A stretch of 64,000 nucleotides of DNA from Umezawaea tangerina (GCF_003002815.1 NZ_PVTF01000006.1:310001-374000), one strand, 5' to 3'. Shown: positions 1-8,154, counted from the first letter of the stretch. Notes: generated by a model from the letters alone, not told the origin. A program made the numbers and translations.

Positions 1-1479
1 GAGAGCCGTCTTTTCCTCCAGGAGGGCACAAACAAAGTCTGTACGTGCGCGAACAGCCTCCCCGAAGCGAGCCAACTTCTCATCAAGATCTTTGTAAGTC
101 TCACCGAGGGGAGCAAGTGAACCTGCGCGAGGAACGTTGTTCTCCACGGCCTCGCGGATCGAGGTCACCAGCTTCTTTGCCCGACCTCTCAATACGTCGA
201 GCTTTGACTGCGATTCATCTCGCGCGAACTTCTCAAGAGAAGTAAGCATCAAGGCTGCCGCAGGCTGCAACTCCTGATGACATAGGACGCAATGCGCCTC
301 CGCGCCGACGTGCGGAAACTCGTGGTGCGGGTAGGCCTGGTCTTGGGAATATGCCCGTGCAGCCCGCCAAAGCCTCATCCAAGTTTCTGAACCAACACCC
401 TCAACACTGGTGCCTTCAAGAAGCGATGCATCCGCTTCCACAGCTTTCTGCTGTTCGGAGACTTCGACGATCAAGTCTCGGGCCTGTTGAACTTTGACAT
501 CACTCAATGCTTCTGCAAGACGACCAGCCGCGATATAAATAGGTCGCAACTGTTGTTCATGCTGTTTGTGGAGTTTTGCCTTCGTAGCCGGATCGCTTTG
601 GCGCAATGCTTCAAGCTCTTTGCCAAGGAAACTCAATCGAGAAACTTCAACATCCGAAAGCACCGCAAGCTCGTTAATAGCAGCAGCGCAACCGTCCGCA
701 CCCAGCTTTTTGATTTGAGCACTGACCATGCCACCTTCAATGAACCGAGGAAGAGCAGCTTGCTCAGCATGAAGGCTCCGAACACGTCCATCTATGACGG
801 ATTCAACTGACCCACACGCTTTAGCCAGCGCTTCCAGGAGTGTAAGAACCTCCGGCGCAAACGCTACGTCGTCTTCTTCAGTAAGCAGGTGGTTTGACGC
901 GGAAGTATCGAACAGGGTAATTTGGCGAAGTTCGGGTGGCGCAAGCTTTCCACTTTGCCACGAATGCGTAAGCTCATCAACACCGTAGTTGTATGCAACC
1001 TCAGCACTTGGCAAGTTTCCAGCAGCATCCGCATAGACATTAGGCAGAATCGAATTTATCTTGCCGCGAACCCGGCAAATCTGCTTCAAAATTCTACTGT
1101 AGCCGGATTTGCCTGCACCATTATCTCCATAAACGACAGTGATGCCCGCTGAAGCAAAAAGCAACTCTTGGTCAGCAGCGAGCAAGTTAACGTTGCGGAC
1201 TTGGCTGATCCGCGAAAGCTCTGTGGAGATACCGCCATCGCTCTGACTCGGAACATGATCTTCGGATAGAGGCTCGAAATTCTCGCATCGCCCAGTGGTC
1301 GCCTGCTGCAAGCAGAGCTCAGCCAACTGCTCCAGATCGGATGGGGTCAACGCGCCAGCAACCAGTCGACGCAACGCGTCTCGCTGCCAAAATGGGCGGC
1401 TCACCGACCACTGAACAACAGCCGAGTAGGCGGCGACTAAGTTGTTCTTCTGAGCAATCGGATCTACCATCTTTGGCAT
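1..1479 (-). CDS. AAA/SMC-like ATPase with Rad50-type zinc hook, 3' part beyond window
   Basis: Reading the minus strand from the ATG at 1479 gives 493 open codons to the window edge, so the C-terminus is missing. Walker A (GDNGAGKSGY) lies at about residues 118-127, after an N-terminal helical region rich in Trp/Gln/Arg. A long charged, probably coiled-coil stretch follows, with a CVLCHQEL motif near residue 397 that looks like the CxxC of a Rad50/RloC zinc hook. Proteins of this build include DNA-end sensors and anti-phage nucleases such as RloC, but the effector domain cannot be seen here. An AAAGGAG motif sits about 14 nt before the ATG, rather far; a GTG five codons upstream overlaps that motif. 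The gene has no close partner in view and is AT-richer than the transfer genes. A defence role is inference. Confidence 0.72.
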   Translation of the reverse strand, partial: MPKMVDPIAQKNNLVAAYSAVVQWSVSRPFWQRDALRRLVAGALTPSDLEQLAELCLQQATTGRCENFEPLSEDHVPSQSDGGISTELSRISQVRNVNLLAADQELLFASAGITVVYGDNGAGKSGYSRILKQICRVRGKINSILPNVYADAAGNLPSAEVAYNYGVDELTHSWQSGKLAPPELRQITLFDTSASNHLLTEEDDVAFAPEVLTLLEALAKACGSVESVIDGRVRSLHAEQAALPRFIEGGMVSAQIKKLGADGCAAAINELAVLSDVEVSRLSFLGKELEALRQSDPATKAKLHKQHEQQLRPIYIAAGRLAEALSDVKVQQARDLIVEVSEQQKAVEADASLLEGTSVEGVGSETWMRLWRAARAYSQDQAYPHHEFPHVGAEAHCVLCHQELQPAAALMLTSLEKFARDESQSKLDVLRGRAKKLVTSIREAVENNVPRAGSLAPLGETYKDLDEKLARFGEAVRARTDFVCALLEEKTAL

Positions 1480-1790
1480 TATGATAGGAATCACTCCTTT
1501 GGTCAACGCGCGAACGACCAAGGTGTGGTCAGCCGTCGATTTAAGGCGACCAAAGATGGACACGTAACGCTTTTGCGCCCTGCACTCGACACTCTCCACC
1601 CGCTAAGCGAGCTCGACGCTTAAGCCTTTAGTTTCCACACTTGAACACGTATCGGGACGAGTATACAAGACGTTACGGCAATACCTGCCCATTAGAGTGA
1701 ATGACGGCGAGTACACGAGCTGCTACTTTGCGTTGCAATCCATCAACGCGCATCTTGCTGCAACCGCTTCTCAGTAATTCTGAGCTGTTC
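1480..1790. other. Intergenic stretch without a recognisable gene
   Basis: About 310 bases between the left-edge ATPase and the end of the regulatory operon. I see no convincing coding frame, tRNA or strong hairpin. The promoter of the ATPase gene must lie at its left end, but no clear -35/-10 pair stands out. Confidence 0.4.
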
Positions 1791-2213
1791 TCACCGATAC
1801 CAAGGCTCAGCAACCTCGCGGATAACAGGCAGCACCCCAGTTGGGTACCCATCCGCGAGTTGCCGCAGATAGCCAGGCTCATCGGGATCGCTGTCAGGCC
1901 AGTTGAGGCGAAGCGCCTCTCTGGCCTTCACAGCTCGGTCTATCAGCATGGACACCGTGACCGCCTCTTCTTGGTGCCCGTGGTGCTTGCCGAGGCAGGG
2001 CATCGGTTCGGTCAGGCCGTCAGGGGCCTCTGACTGGCGGTGCTTGCTCATGCTGTCGTCCGCCACTTGGGAGATTTGGCTCCGAGCCCAGGTCTCGGCT
2101 TCCTGGCGGCGGTGCTCCTTGAGCGCCGCGCTCACGACGCACCAAGCAATGCTGAGCAGCAGAAGACCGAGCACTGCCACCGCGGCCTTGGTCACCAGAT
2201 CGACGGTTGCCAC
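1791..2213 (-). CDS. Small single-pass membrane protein, unknown function
   Basis: The 140-residue product has one hydrophobic helix at about residues 8-29, followed by a charged region (KEHRRQEAETWAR), so it is probably an N-terminally anchored protein with a mainly soluble C-terminal part. The GTG start lies two bases after the stop of the upstream DUF5753 regulator, so translation is probably coupled. It is the last gene of a minus-strand operon starting near 4011. I recognise no domain. Small membrane proteins beside XRE regulators are common in actinomycete integrative elements, but a specific role cannot be given. Confidence 0.6.
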   Translation of the reverse strand: MATVDLVTKAAVAVLGLLLLSIAWCVVSAALKEHRRQEAETWARSQISQVADDSMSKHRQSEAPDGLTEPMPCLGKHHGHQEEAVTVSMLIDRAVKAREALRLNWPDSDPDEPGYLRQLADGYPTGVLPVIREVAEPWYR

Positions 2214-2215
2214 GT

Positions 2216-3109
2216 TCAGCCCCGAGGTTCAAGGTCGCCGTGGCTGTAGATCTCCGCCCAGTGCAGGAAAACGTCCTGCGATGCCTCGGGGCTGAGCGCC
2301 AGCTGGTCGAGGACGTCAAACTTCCACTGCATGACCGAGATGGCGGCGTCCTCGTCGTAGAAGACAGTGGCCACGTCGGTGTCCGTATAGCCCATCGGCT
2401 TCACATGTGGCGCGAACATCAGGTAGGTCGCGCCGTACTGGAGCGCCGGATGTCCCACCGACCACGGCACCACCCGCAGGCTGATTGGCGACCACTCAGA
2501 CAGAAGGCTCAGCTTCATGCACTGGTCGTGCATCACGGCGTGGCTGCCAACCACCAGACGGAGCGCTATCTCGTGCAGGAAGAACGTCGCTGCCGGAGCT
2601 GCCTCCTGCTCCAGCACCTTCTGCCGCTCCATCCGAGCATCAACCCAGGCAGCGTGTTGTTCGTCGCTGGCGGTGGACTCATCAAGCAGTGCTTCGGCGT
2701 ACGGCTCTGCTTGCAGTAGCGACGGGATCAGCATCGGCTCGTAGGTGGAGATGGTCAGCGCCTGGGCTTCGTGCATTCGTAGGCAAAGAAGATCATCTGG
2801 AACGGCGTCGCCATGCACGCGGAGGAAATAGCCGTAGTCGGGCTCCTGAGCGAGCCGCAGTATGCGCGTGCGGGTGGCCTTGTCGGCACGGCAGGCGGTC
2901 AGCAACGACGCGATGTCGGTTTCACTCGTCCCGCGCACGCCGTTCTCCAGCTTGGAGAGTTTGCTCGGTGACCACTCCAACTGTTCTGAGATGGCAGTGC
3001 CTCGCAGACCAGCACACTCGCGAACCAACCGGAGTTCCTCGCCGAGTTCTCGACTGTGGGCGCTGGTCGTACGGATGGGGCGCTTGACGTCGTCAGTAAG
3101 TGCGCTCAT
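2216..3109 (-). CDS. XRE-family regulator with DUF5753 (Scr1-like)
   Basis: The 297-residue protein starts with a helix-turn-helix of the Cro/C1 type at about residues 18-75 (elements SRELGEELRLVRECAG, WSPSKLSKLENG). A DUF5753 domain of about 180 residues follows, with the usual run of QAEPYAEALL, RMERQKVL and conserved Leu/Pro segments. This is the architecture of actinomycete regulators paired with DUF397 proteins. The start overlaps the stop of the preceding gene (ATGA), placing it third or fourth in a tight minus-strand operon. A second DUF5753 regulator is encoded divergently at 4263. It probably controls the element through the operator region near 4175-4238, though direct binding is inference. 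Confidence 0.88.
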   Translation of the reverse strand: MSALTDDVKRPIRTTSAHSRELGEELRLVRECAGLRGTAISEQLEWSPSKLSKLENGVRGTSETDIASLLTACRADKATRTRILRLAQEPDYGYFLRVHGDAVPDDLLCLRMHEAQALTISTYEPMLIPSLLQAEPYAEALLDESTASDEQHAAWVDARMERQKVLEQEAAPAATFFLHEIALRLVVGSHAVMHDQCMKLSLLSEWSPISLRVVPWSVGHPALQYGATYLMFAPHVKPMGYTDTDVATVFYDEDAAISVMQWKFDVLDQLALSPEASQDVFLHWAEIYSHGDLEPRG

Positions 3110-3384
3110 GGCTGTGGCACGTCGCCTTCTGGGTTGTGGTGGCTCACGCCAGGAGGCGCAGCAGTGGTGTCGGGGCTGCCGAGGATCTGGCGGCGCCGCT
3201 CGGCGATCAGCTGCAAGGCCTCGCCCAGGCTCACCATCTGCTGGCCGAGTGCCGTCTCCCGCTCGGCGGAGAAGCCCGCCTCACTCAGGCCATTCTGCAC
3301 ATCGAGGCTGCGCAGGATGTAGCGGCTCAGCTCCGAGTTGACGTTGCTCATGCCCGCCAGCAGGACACGCACTTCGGGCGTCAC
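3106..3384 (-). CDS. Small helical protein of unknown function
   Basis: This 92-residue protein is mostly amphipathic helix (MTPEVRVLLAGMSNVNSELSRYILRSL, continuing to a QLIAERRRQIL segment) with a Pro/Ala-rich tail. No domain is recognised. It overlaps both neighbours by four bases (ATGA at each junction), strong evidence that it is translated as part of the operon. It may act with the downstream DUF5753 regulator or the upstream resolvase-like protein. It has no membrane segment. Confidence 0.6.
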   Translation of the reverse strand: MTPEVRVLLAGMSNVNSELSRYILRSLDVQNGLSEAGFSAERETALGQQMVSLGEALQLIAERRRQILGSPDTTAAPPGVSHHNPEGDVPQP

Positions 3385-3764
3385 GGCCCGTCCGCCTTGA
3401 CCAAGTCCTCTTCTTCATGGACGACCAGCAGCACCGAGCCTCGGCGACGGATGAGTCGTCGCAGGAAGGCAAGAACTTCGTTGTCGATTGACAAGTGGTC
3501 GAGATGCGGCACCACCACACCGTGTGAGCTGGCTAGGTCAAGCACGTCGATCACGCCCGCGAACCCTGGGCGCTTGACCTGCTTGCCGGGCACTTCGCGG
3601 TCGACGAACACCGAGGCCAGGAGAAAGCCAGCTTCGGCGCAGTAGCTGCTGAGTTCCTTACATAGCATGGCGATCTGGTCGTTGTCTGGTTCTTCGAGGC
3701 GCAGGTAGCCGTAAACCACGGGGCGGCTGGTCTCAGCCTGCGGGGCTTCGTCGGGTGCGGGCAT
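3381..3764 (-). CDS. Serine-recombinase N-domain-like protein without the catalytic serine
   Basis: From the ATG at 3764 the product has 127 residues. It keeps the fold signature of a resolvase N-terminal domain: a YGYLRLEE beta strand, a helix with LCKELSSYCAEAG, a DREVPGKQVKRPGF segment like the loop that follows in resolvases, and a VVVPHLDHLS strand. The Ser of the usual YxRVS motif is absent (YLRLEE), so strand cleavage is unlikely and a regulatory or structural role is more plausible. I prefer the ATG at 3764 to an in-frame start 23 codons upstream because the extra residues overlap the preceding frame (its stop is at 3770) and a GAGAGG motif lies just upstream of 3764. The 3' end overlaps the next gene (ATGA). 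Confidence 0.6.
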   Translation of the reverse strand: MPAPDEAPQAETSRPVVYGYLRLEEPDNDQIAMLCKELSSYCAEAGFLLASVFVDREVPGKQVKRPGFAGVIDVLDLASSHGVVVPHLDHLSIDNEVLAFLRRLIRRRGSVLLVVHEEEDLVKADGP

Positions 3765-3769
3765 CACGG

Positions 3770-4011
3770 CTAGAACCTCTCTCGGAGTCGGTAGGCAAGA
3801 GCTGCCTGCGGGCACGGCCAAGGGGTGTGGCACTGGATGCAGGTACTCCCGACGCCAAGCAGTCGTGGCGTGTGCAGCACCAGCGCCAGGACGATCAGGG
3901 CGTAGAGCTCTGCCTGGGTTCCGGCAGCACTGCGGACTCGTCCTCTACGGGCATCGACTCCGCGAGGTCAGCGGCCGGAACTTGTTGGTATGCCTCAAGA
4001 AATCCGCGCAT
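3770..4011 (-). pseudogene. Small Cys-containing membrane protein, apparently frameshifted
   Basis: A GGGAGG Shine-Dalgarno sits 7 nt before the ATG at 4011, and the first frame reads MRGFLEAYQQVPAADL... for 38 codons to a stop at 3895. Near 3905 an overlapping frame continues without a start codon as a hydrophobic helix (AELYALIVLALVLHTPRLL) followed by a CIQCHTPWPCP motif, ending at the TAG at 3772-3770, just before the next gene. Both halves look like coding sequence and together would give about 80 residues with one membrane helix and a CxxCHxxWPC cysteine motif. Either a one-base frameshift broke the gene, or frameshifting or a sequencing error is involved. It would be the first gene of the minus-strand operon. 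Confidence 0.5.
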
Positions 4012-4174
4012 CAGGCACCTCCCAGACCCAAGCTGGCGGCCACAACCGCACATACGAAACGACCACCGCAGGCCTCCTGGGGGTGGATGCAGGCGGGGCG
4101 CAGGGCTCGCTGGATGCGCCGCTCGGGGTCGGCACGGTGTCCACCGCGCTCCGCCTGCTTCAGTGAGCCTCAAC

Positions 4175-4212
4175 TTGAAACTCAATCCAAACGATGACAG
4201 ATTGAGTTTCAA
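4175..4212. promoter_or_regulatory. 13-bp perfect inverted repeat, probable operator
   Basis: TTGAAACTCAATC at 4175-4187 is matched by its exact reverse complement at 4200-4212, with a 12-nt spacer. It lies between the divergent operons starting at 4011 (minus) and about 4263 (plus), each encoding a DUF5753-type helix-turn-helix regulator. Its size suits a dimeric repressor. Which regulator binds is unknown. Confidence 0.7.
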
Positions 4213-4226
4213 TCTGGAAGCCACTT

Positions 4227-4238
4227 GACCCTAGGGTC
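4227..4238. promoter_or_regulatory. 12-bp palindrome GACCCTAGGGTC before the XRE gene
   Basis: A perfect palindrome immediately preceded by TT (giving TTGACC) and about 25 bases before the regulator start. It could overlap a -35 region or be a second operator. There is no direct evidence of function. Confidence 0.45.
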
Positions 4239-4262
4239 GCCCGATGGGAGTACTTAAGCGCC

Positions 4263-5138
4263 GTGATGATCTCGCCAGGCACACTGAACGGCATGGTTGA
4301 CGACGAGGATCCCGGCCCCATCGTGCAGCGCCTGATCTTCGGCGCTCGTCTGGCCGAGCTGCGCGAAGCCACCGGCATGACCGTCGACCAGGCCAACACC
4401 GCCATGCCCGGCTGGTACCGGGGCAAGCTCGGCAAGGTCGAGAACGGCGACCTCAACACCACCGACACCGAACTTGACCGGCTCTTCGAGCTCTACAAGG
4501 TCAGCGGCCCGGTGGCTGACGAGATCCGCAAGCTCGGCGTGGAAGCCAGGCGCAAGCTGGCTCCGGCGCGGGTACCGGATCACTCCCGGCGCTACGTCTG
4601 GCTGGAACGTGCTGCTGACGAGATCCGCGAGTACTACGGCGCGTCAGTACCGGGCAACCTCCAGAGCGAGGCCTACGCCCTGGCGCAGATGGCCAGCTCC
4701 TTGGTGATCGCCCCGGCAGACATGCCGACGATCGCTCGTGACCGCGTTGCCCGAGGTGACCGCTACAAGAACGACCCCGGCCGCAAGCTGCACGCCGTGC
4801 TCAACGAGGAGGCGGTGCTCCGGAGGATTGGCGGCGTTGACGTGCTGGCTGGGCAGATCGAACGGCTGCTGGAGCTGGGTGCGCTGCCGAACGTCACCAT
4901 CCAGATCGTGCCGCTGGAAGCCGGGGCGCACGCGGCGCTGGAGTACACCTTCACGTTGCTGTACATCGCCAGGGCTCGGGCAAGCATCGTGTACATCGAG
5001 AGCTTGGCCACGGCGGACTACCTTGCTCGCCCTCAGCACGCCCAGACCTATAACCTCGCGTTTGAGTCGGCGCAGCGCACGGCGCTCAGCCATGAGGACA
5101 TGGCCGACTACCTGCGTCAGACCCAGAACCGACTGTAA
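4263..5138 (+). CDS. XRE-family regulator with DUF5753
   Basis: The 291-residue protein has an N-terminal helix-turn-helix (about residues 20-75: FGARLAELREATGMTVDQAN, GKLGKVENGDLN) and a C-terminal DUF5753 domain with conserved segments LQSEAYALAQ, LNEEAVLRRIGG, VTIQIVPLEAGAHA and YIESLATADYL. Start codons at 4263, 4266 and 4293 are possible; a GGGAG at 4246-4250 favours the first two. The next gene (5151) encodes a DUF397 protein, the usual small partner of this family, as in the Scr1/Scr2 and BldB-related pairs of Streptomyces. It is divergent from the 4011 operon and shares the inverted repeat at 4175-4212. Confidence 0.9.
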   Translation: MMISPGTLNGMVDDEDPGPIVQRLIFGARLAELREATGMTVDQANTAMPGWYRGKLGKVENGDLNTTDTELDRLFELYKVSGPVADEIRKLGVEARRKLAPARVPDHSRRYVWLERAADEIREYYGASVPGNLQSEAYALAQMASSLVIAPADMPTIARDRVARGDRYKNDPGRKLHAVLNEEAVLRRIGGVDVLAGQIERLLELGALPNVTIQIVPLEAGAHAALEYTFTLLYIARARASIVYIESLATADYLARPQHAQTYNLAFESAQRTALSHEDMADYLRQTQNRL

Positions 5139-5150
5139 GAGGAGCCGCAG

Positions 5151-5339
5151 ATGTCGACGGACGCCCGGAAGAGCGCCCAGTGGCGGAAGAGCAGCTACAG
5201 CGGCAGCGGCGCCCAGTGCGTCGAGGTCGCTGACAGTGCCACCACCACGGCTGTGCGCGACTCGAAGAACCCGGATGGGCCTGTGGTGACGTTCCCGCGT
5301 ACGACTTGGGTGCGGTTTGCTCGGGGCTTCAGAGGTTGA
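5151..5339 (+). CDS. DUF397 protein
   Basis: This 62-residue protein has the full DUF397 pattern: WRKSSYSGSGAQCVEVA, a short acidic turn, VRDSKNPDGPVVTFPRTTWVRF. DUF397 proteins are small antagonists or partners encoded beside DUF5753/XRE regulators in actinomycetes. It lies 12 nt after the 4263 regulator with a GAGGAG ribosome site. A palindrome spans its stop codon and probably ends the transcript. Confidence 0.92.
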   Translation: MSTDARKSAQWRKSSYSGSGAQCVEVADSATTTAVRDSKNPDGPVVTFPRTTWVRFARGFRG

Positions 5340-5364
5340 GCTGTCGGCCCATCTGACAGCTCAA
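5336..5364 (+). terminator. Hairpin over the DUF397 stop codon
   Basis: TTGAGCTGTC (5336-5345) and GACAGCTCAA (5355-5364) form a perfect 10-bp stem with a 9-nt loop. No T-tract follows, so it may be a weak or factor-dependent terminator. Confidence 0.55.
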
Positions 5365-5435
5365 CCCCAGCGGGGGCAATAATCGGTATACCCACAACTT
5401 CTGCAATTCAAAATTTGTGCAGCGCATGAACATTA

Positions 5436-7001
5436 TCAGGGGCGGTACGGAAGCCACTGACCGGCTCCCGAATTGTATTTATAGTATGGATAATTGACTG
5501 ATTTGGGAGCCACTACGAACGGATTACCATTGTCGTTGATAGTATGAATATACGTCTGACCATCAACGGTAATGCTCAAATCGAGCCACCATTCGCAGTA
5601 ACAGTTATTTGACGTCGATCGCATCAACACGGTTGCCGACTTGCCGGGATCAAGACTTAGATAGAACGGCTTGTCTGTCTTCTCGACTCCCGGCATAAGG
5701 TCGTCCCCCTCACGGAAGACCGCAGTTTGCGAGTCGATGTCCAGCTTGAGGTAGTTATACGCTTGCGATCCTCCCTTTGGCTGACATATAGGACGTTCGC
5801 CTTGCAATGAATCTGCAGTGACCGTTCGCCCTATCGATGCAGAGCTAATCACCATCGGCTTATCGCGTGCAGCAATCGTAATTCGAGCGATATTCCCCCC
5901 GACGCTGATGCCGCCATTTGCCCTAGACCATGAATTCAAGTCCACTAGCTCGCAGGGCTCATCGGGCGGGCGAAGCTTGAAAAGGTCTCCGGCGGGGAAC
6001 ATGTAGCCCGGAGGAAAACCAGCTGACTTATCCCCGCCGTCGCCAGTTCCGAAGCTTGCCTCTTTTGGGTCAGATGCGACAATCAGCGTGTAGGGGATTT
6101 CTGATCCCGTACTGCCGGATACCTTTATGTCTTGAGCGGTTTTAGGCTTAACTTCCTCGGCATTACCTCCTTGCCAGTGTGGAATAAATGCAGCTCCAGC
6201 GATCAACCCTAGGACGGCTGCTCCTACGACAAGTTTCTTAGAGGTAGTCAGACGCTTTCGCCTTACTGGCGGCTCTAATTTTTCCTGCTGTGCGATATGT
6301 TCGGATGTTGCAAACGATACCGACTCGGGCACATCTGGAATTGCTGCGGAAGAAGTTCGCGCCACACTTGCTTCTACCACACCCTCCTCCCTCGACTTAG
6401 CAGCGTTCTTTCCCTCTTGCGCAGAGCTACTTGCAACGAGAGCTTCTTTTGCCTCATAGGGGATGCCGAGCGAGTTAGCAACCCTTTGCAGCGTATGTAG
6501 ATCATCTAGCGCACACTGGATAGCGGCTATCGCTGCTTCAATTGCCCTTCCTTCGTATTTCTTTCTTGCATAGGCGGCCGAATATCCTTTGGCGGGACGA
6601 AAATGCATGGATGCCAATATCTGGCGGATAGTTTTTACGCCAAGCAGATATCTAAGCCCCGCATCCTCATCCTCGACTTTCACTATTTCTTTGGCGGTCT
6701 GAATAAATTTCACAGCATCGGACCGCGTGCCCAGTTTTTCAAGTACATTCGGATAGCTCAGCTTGGACATCCCGATGTACTCATGCACCGACTTGGTTGC
6801 GTCGTCGAAATTGCCTTGGTCGACTTGTTCGATGAATACAACACGCAAGAACGTGCGCATGAGCCCACTGTCAATATCTAGACTTTTTGGATCGAGTCGG
6901 AATTTTAGTTTCAGCTGCCGCACTAGTTTTGGACACGTTCCGGATGCAAACTCATGTCCTTCATGGAAAAGTTGCTCAATTTCTTTAGGGTCGACCTTCA
7001 T
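5436..7001 (-). CDS. Large single-pass membrane protein, unknown function
   Basis: From the ATG at 7001, preceded by GGAGGG, the product has 521 residues. The first 190 are predicted soluble and helical (PKEIEQLFHEGHEF, DDATKSVHEYIGM, AYARKKYEGRAIEAAI). A low-complexity linker follows, then a basic stretch (RRKRLTTSKK) and one transmembrane helix at about 245-265, giving N-inside topology. The outer 250 residues are beta-rich and contain a CYCEWW motif and several Cys, ending in an aromatic-rich tail. An upstream in-frame GTG overlaps the Shine-Dalgarno and is rejected. The gene is clearly AT-richer than its neighbours and has no operon partner. I recognise no family; an accessory surface or signalling protein is a guess. 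Confidence 0.65.
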   Translation of the reverse strand: MKVDPKEIEQLFHEGHEFASGTCPKLVRQLKLKFRLDPKSLDIDSGLMRTFLRVVFIEQVDQGNFDDATKSVHEYIGMSKLSYPNVLEKLGTRSDAVKFIQTAKEIVKVEDEDAGLRYLLGVKTIRQILASMHFRPAKGYSAAYARKKYEGRAIEAAIAAIQCALDDLHTLQRVANSLGIPYEAKEALVASSSAQEGKNAAKSREEGVVEASVARTSSAAIPDVPESVSFATSEHIAQQEKLEPPVRRKRLTTSKKLVVGAAVLGLIAGAAFIPHWQGGNAEEVKPKTAQDIKVSGSTGSEIPYTLIVASDPKEASFGTGDGGDKSAGFPPGYMFPAGDLFKLRPPDEPCELVDLNSWSRANGGISVGGNIARITIAARDKPMVISSASIGRTVTADSLQGERPICQPKGGSQAYNYLKLDIDSQTAVFREGDDLMPGVEKTDKPFYLSLDPGKSATVLMRSTSNNCYCEWWLDLSITVDGQTYIHTINDNGNPFVVAPKSVNYPYYKYNSGAGQWLPYRP

Positions 7002-7221
7002 GCCTAACACCCTCCAGGTTCAGCTGTTACTCATTTTGGAAGATTGTACTTTGAACCCCAGAAACCCGAACGGGTGACCTTGGGTATAGGGTCGCGTCCG
7101 CCTGAAACCAATTTCCTTTTGCTCAGTTTGACAAAACATCGAAAAAGGTAATTAAAGTATTTACAAATCTGCTTAAATGTAGTTAAATATACGCCGGGAT
7201 TGGCCTCTTGGAGGTCAAAAG

Positions 7222-7608
7222 ATGATTTCATCTGTTGCGTATATCGAAGAAGATGCCTTCCAAGACTTTCTTTCGTGCTACAGCAGCTCGCAGCACGAGC
7301 ACATCGACCATCTTGCGCATTACTTACGTGATTGGTGCGAAGAGGGCGACGGCACGGAAGATTGTGGCTACGATTTTGGCATCTACATGGTCGTCTTTGC
7401 GCTCATCGCCCAGAGTTGGGCGACAGAAGGCAAGACCATCCTCACTACCAGGCCAGGCACTTTCGCCCGCGAGGACAGTCACACCAACGCGCTAGAGAGG
7501 CGCGTTGTCCCTGACTTGCTCGTAAAGGACTGCTGGGACTGCAACGAGGCGGTCAGCCCGCAGTCCTTCACTCTCCGCTCCGCCAGGCATCAGCGTACCA
7601 ATCGGTAA
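7222..7608 (+). CDS. Hypothetical 128-residue protein
   Basis: A good GGAGG site 9 nt upstream and a following terminator support this gene. The protein is acidic at its N-terminus (AYIEEDAFQDFLSCYSSSQHEHIDHLAHYLRDWCEEGDGTEDC) and has a central hydrophobic segment (YDFGIYMVVFALIAQSW) and a CWDC motif near the end. No domain is recognised. It is divergent from the 7001 gene across an AT-rich 220-bp spacer containing TTGACA at 7128-7133, possibly a -35 box. Confidence 0.55.
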   Translation: MISSVAYIEEDAFQDFLSCYSSSQHEHIDHLAHYLRDWCEEGDGTEDCGYDFGIYMVVFALIAQSWATEGKTILTTRPGTFAREDSHTNALERRVVPDLLVKDCWDCNEAVSPQSFTLRSARHQRTNR

Positions 7609-7636
7609 CATTCTGCAACTTGGCCGATCCCACCAC

Positions 7637-7669
7637 CAGCCCATCACCCTTTCGAGGGGAGATGGGCTG
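7637..7669 (+). terminator. Rho-independent-type terminator
   Basis: CAGCCCATC (7637-7645) pairs with GATGGGCTG (7661-7669), with an inner CCCT-TTCG-AGGG hairpin, followed by TTTAAATTT. It fits the end of the 7222 transcript. Confidence 0.75.
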
Positions 7670-7837
7670 TTTAAATTTAGGGCCCTGACCTGCCCTTTTC
7701 CACCGTTTCCAGTAGTTCCACCATTTCTTTCCACCATTTCCATTAGGTACTGGATCGACCACATGCCAATGTTCTTCCTGCATGGCAATGACCTTCAGGC
7801 AGATCGCCTGGAACCAAGTGAAAGGAAGACGCAAAAG

Positions 7838-8143
7838 ATGCAAGGAGAGATCCAAATCACCGGCCAGTCAGACAACTGGCAGAACTCAAGTGGCTTGCCC
7901 ATCACCAGGGAGGGCCGGGCGTTCAACCGAGCACTTCGTATGCAGGACATGGGTGCCGTGCTTCAGGCACGGCAACTCCAGAACTCAGCCCAGATCGCAC
8001 AGTTGGCCATGGAGGCCGTTCGAGAGGTGAACACTCACCGCCGCCTTCTGACCCAGGGAGACGAGCAGACCGCCTTGGCCATGGCCTTGGCAGACGTCGC
8101 GGTAAACCACCTCGCAGTAGTCCTGCGAATCCAGCGAGGCTAG
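7838..8143 (+). CDS. Hypothetical protein of the transfer region
   Basis: I choose the ATG at 7838, preceded by AAAGGAA, over one 25 codons upstream; this gives 101 residues. The protein is Gln/Ala-rich and helical (ALRMQDMGAVLQARQLQNSAQIAQLAMEAVREV, then ALAMALADVAVNHLAVVLRI) with no membrane segment or known domain. It heads a run of small same-strand genes (7838-9292) leading into the coupling ATPase, so it probably belongs to the conjugation region. Confidence 0.55.
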   Translation: MQGEIQITGQSDNWQNSSGLPITREGRAFNRALRMQDMGAVLQARQLQNSAQIAQLAMEAVREVNTHRRLLTQGDEQTALAMALADVAVNHLAVVLRIQRG

Positions 8144-8154
8144 GGCACCAGATC

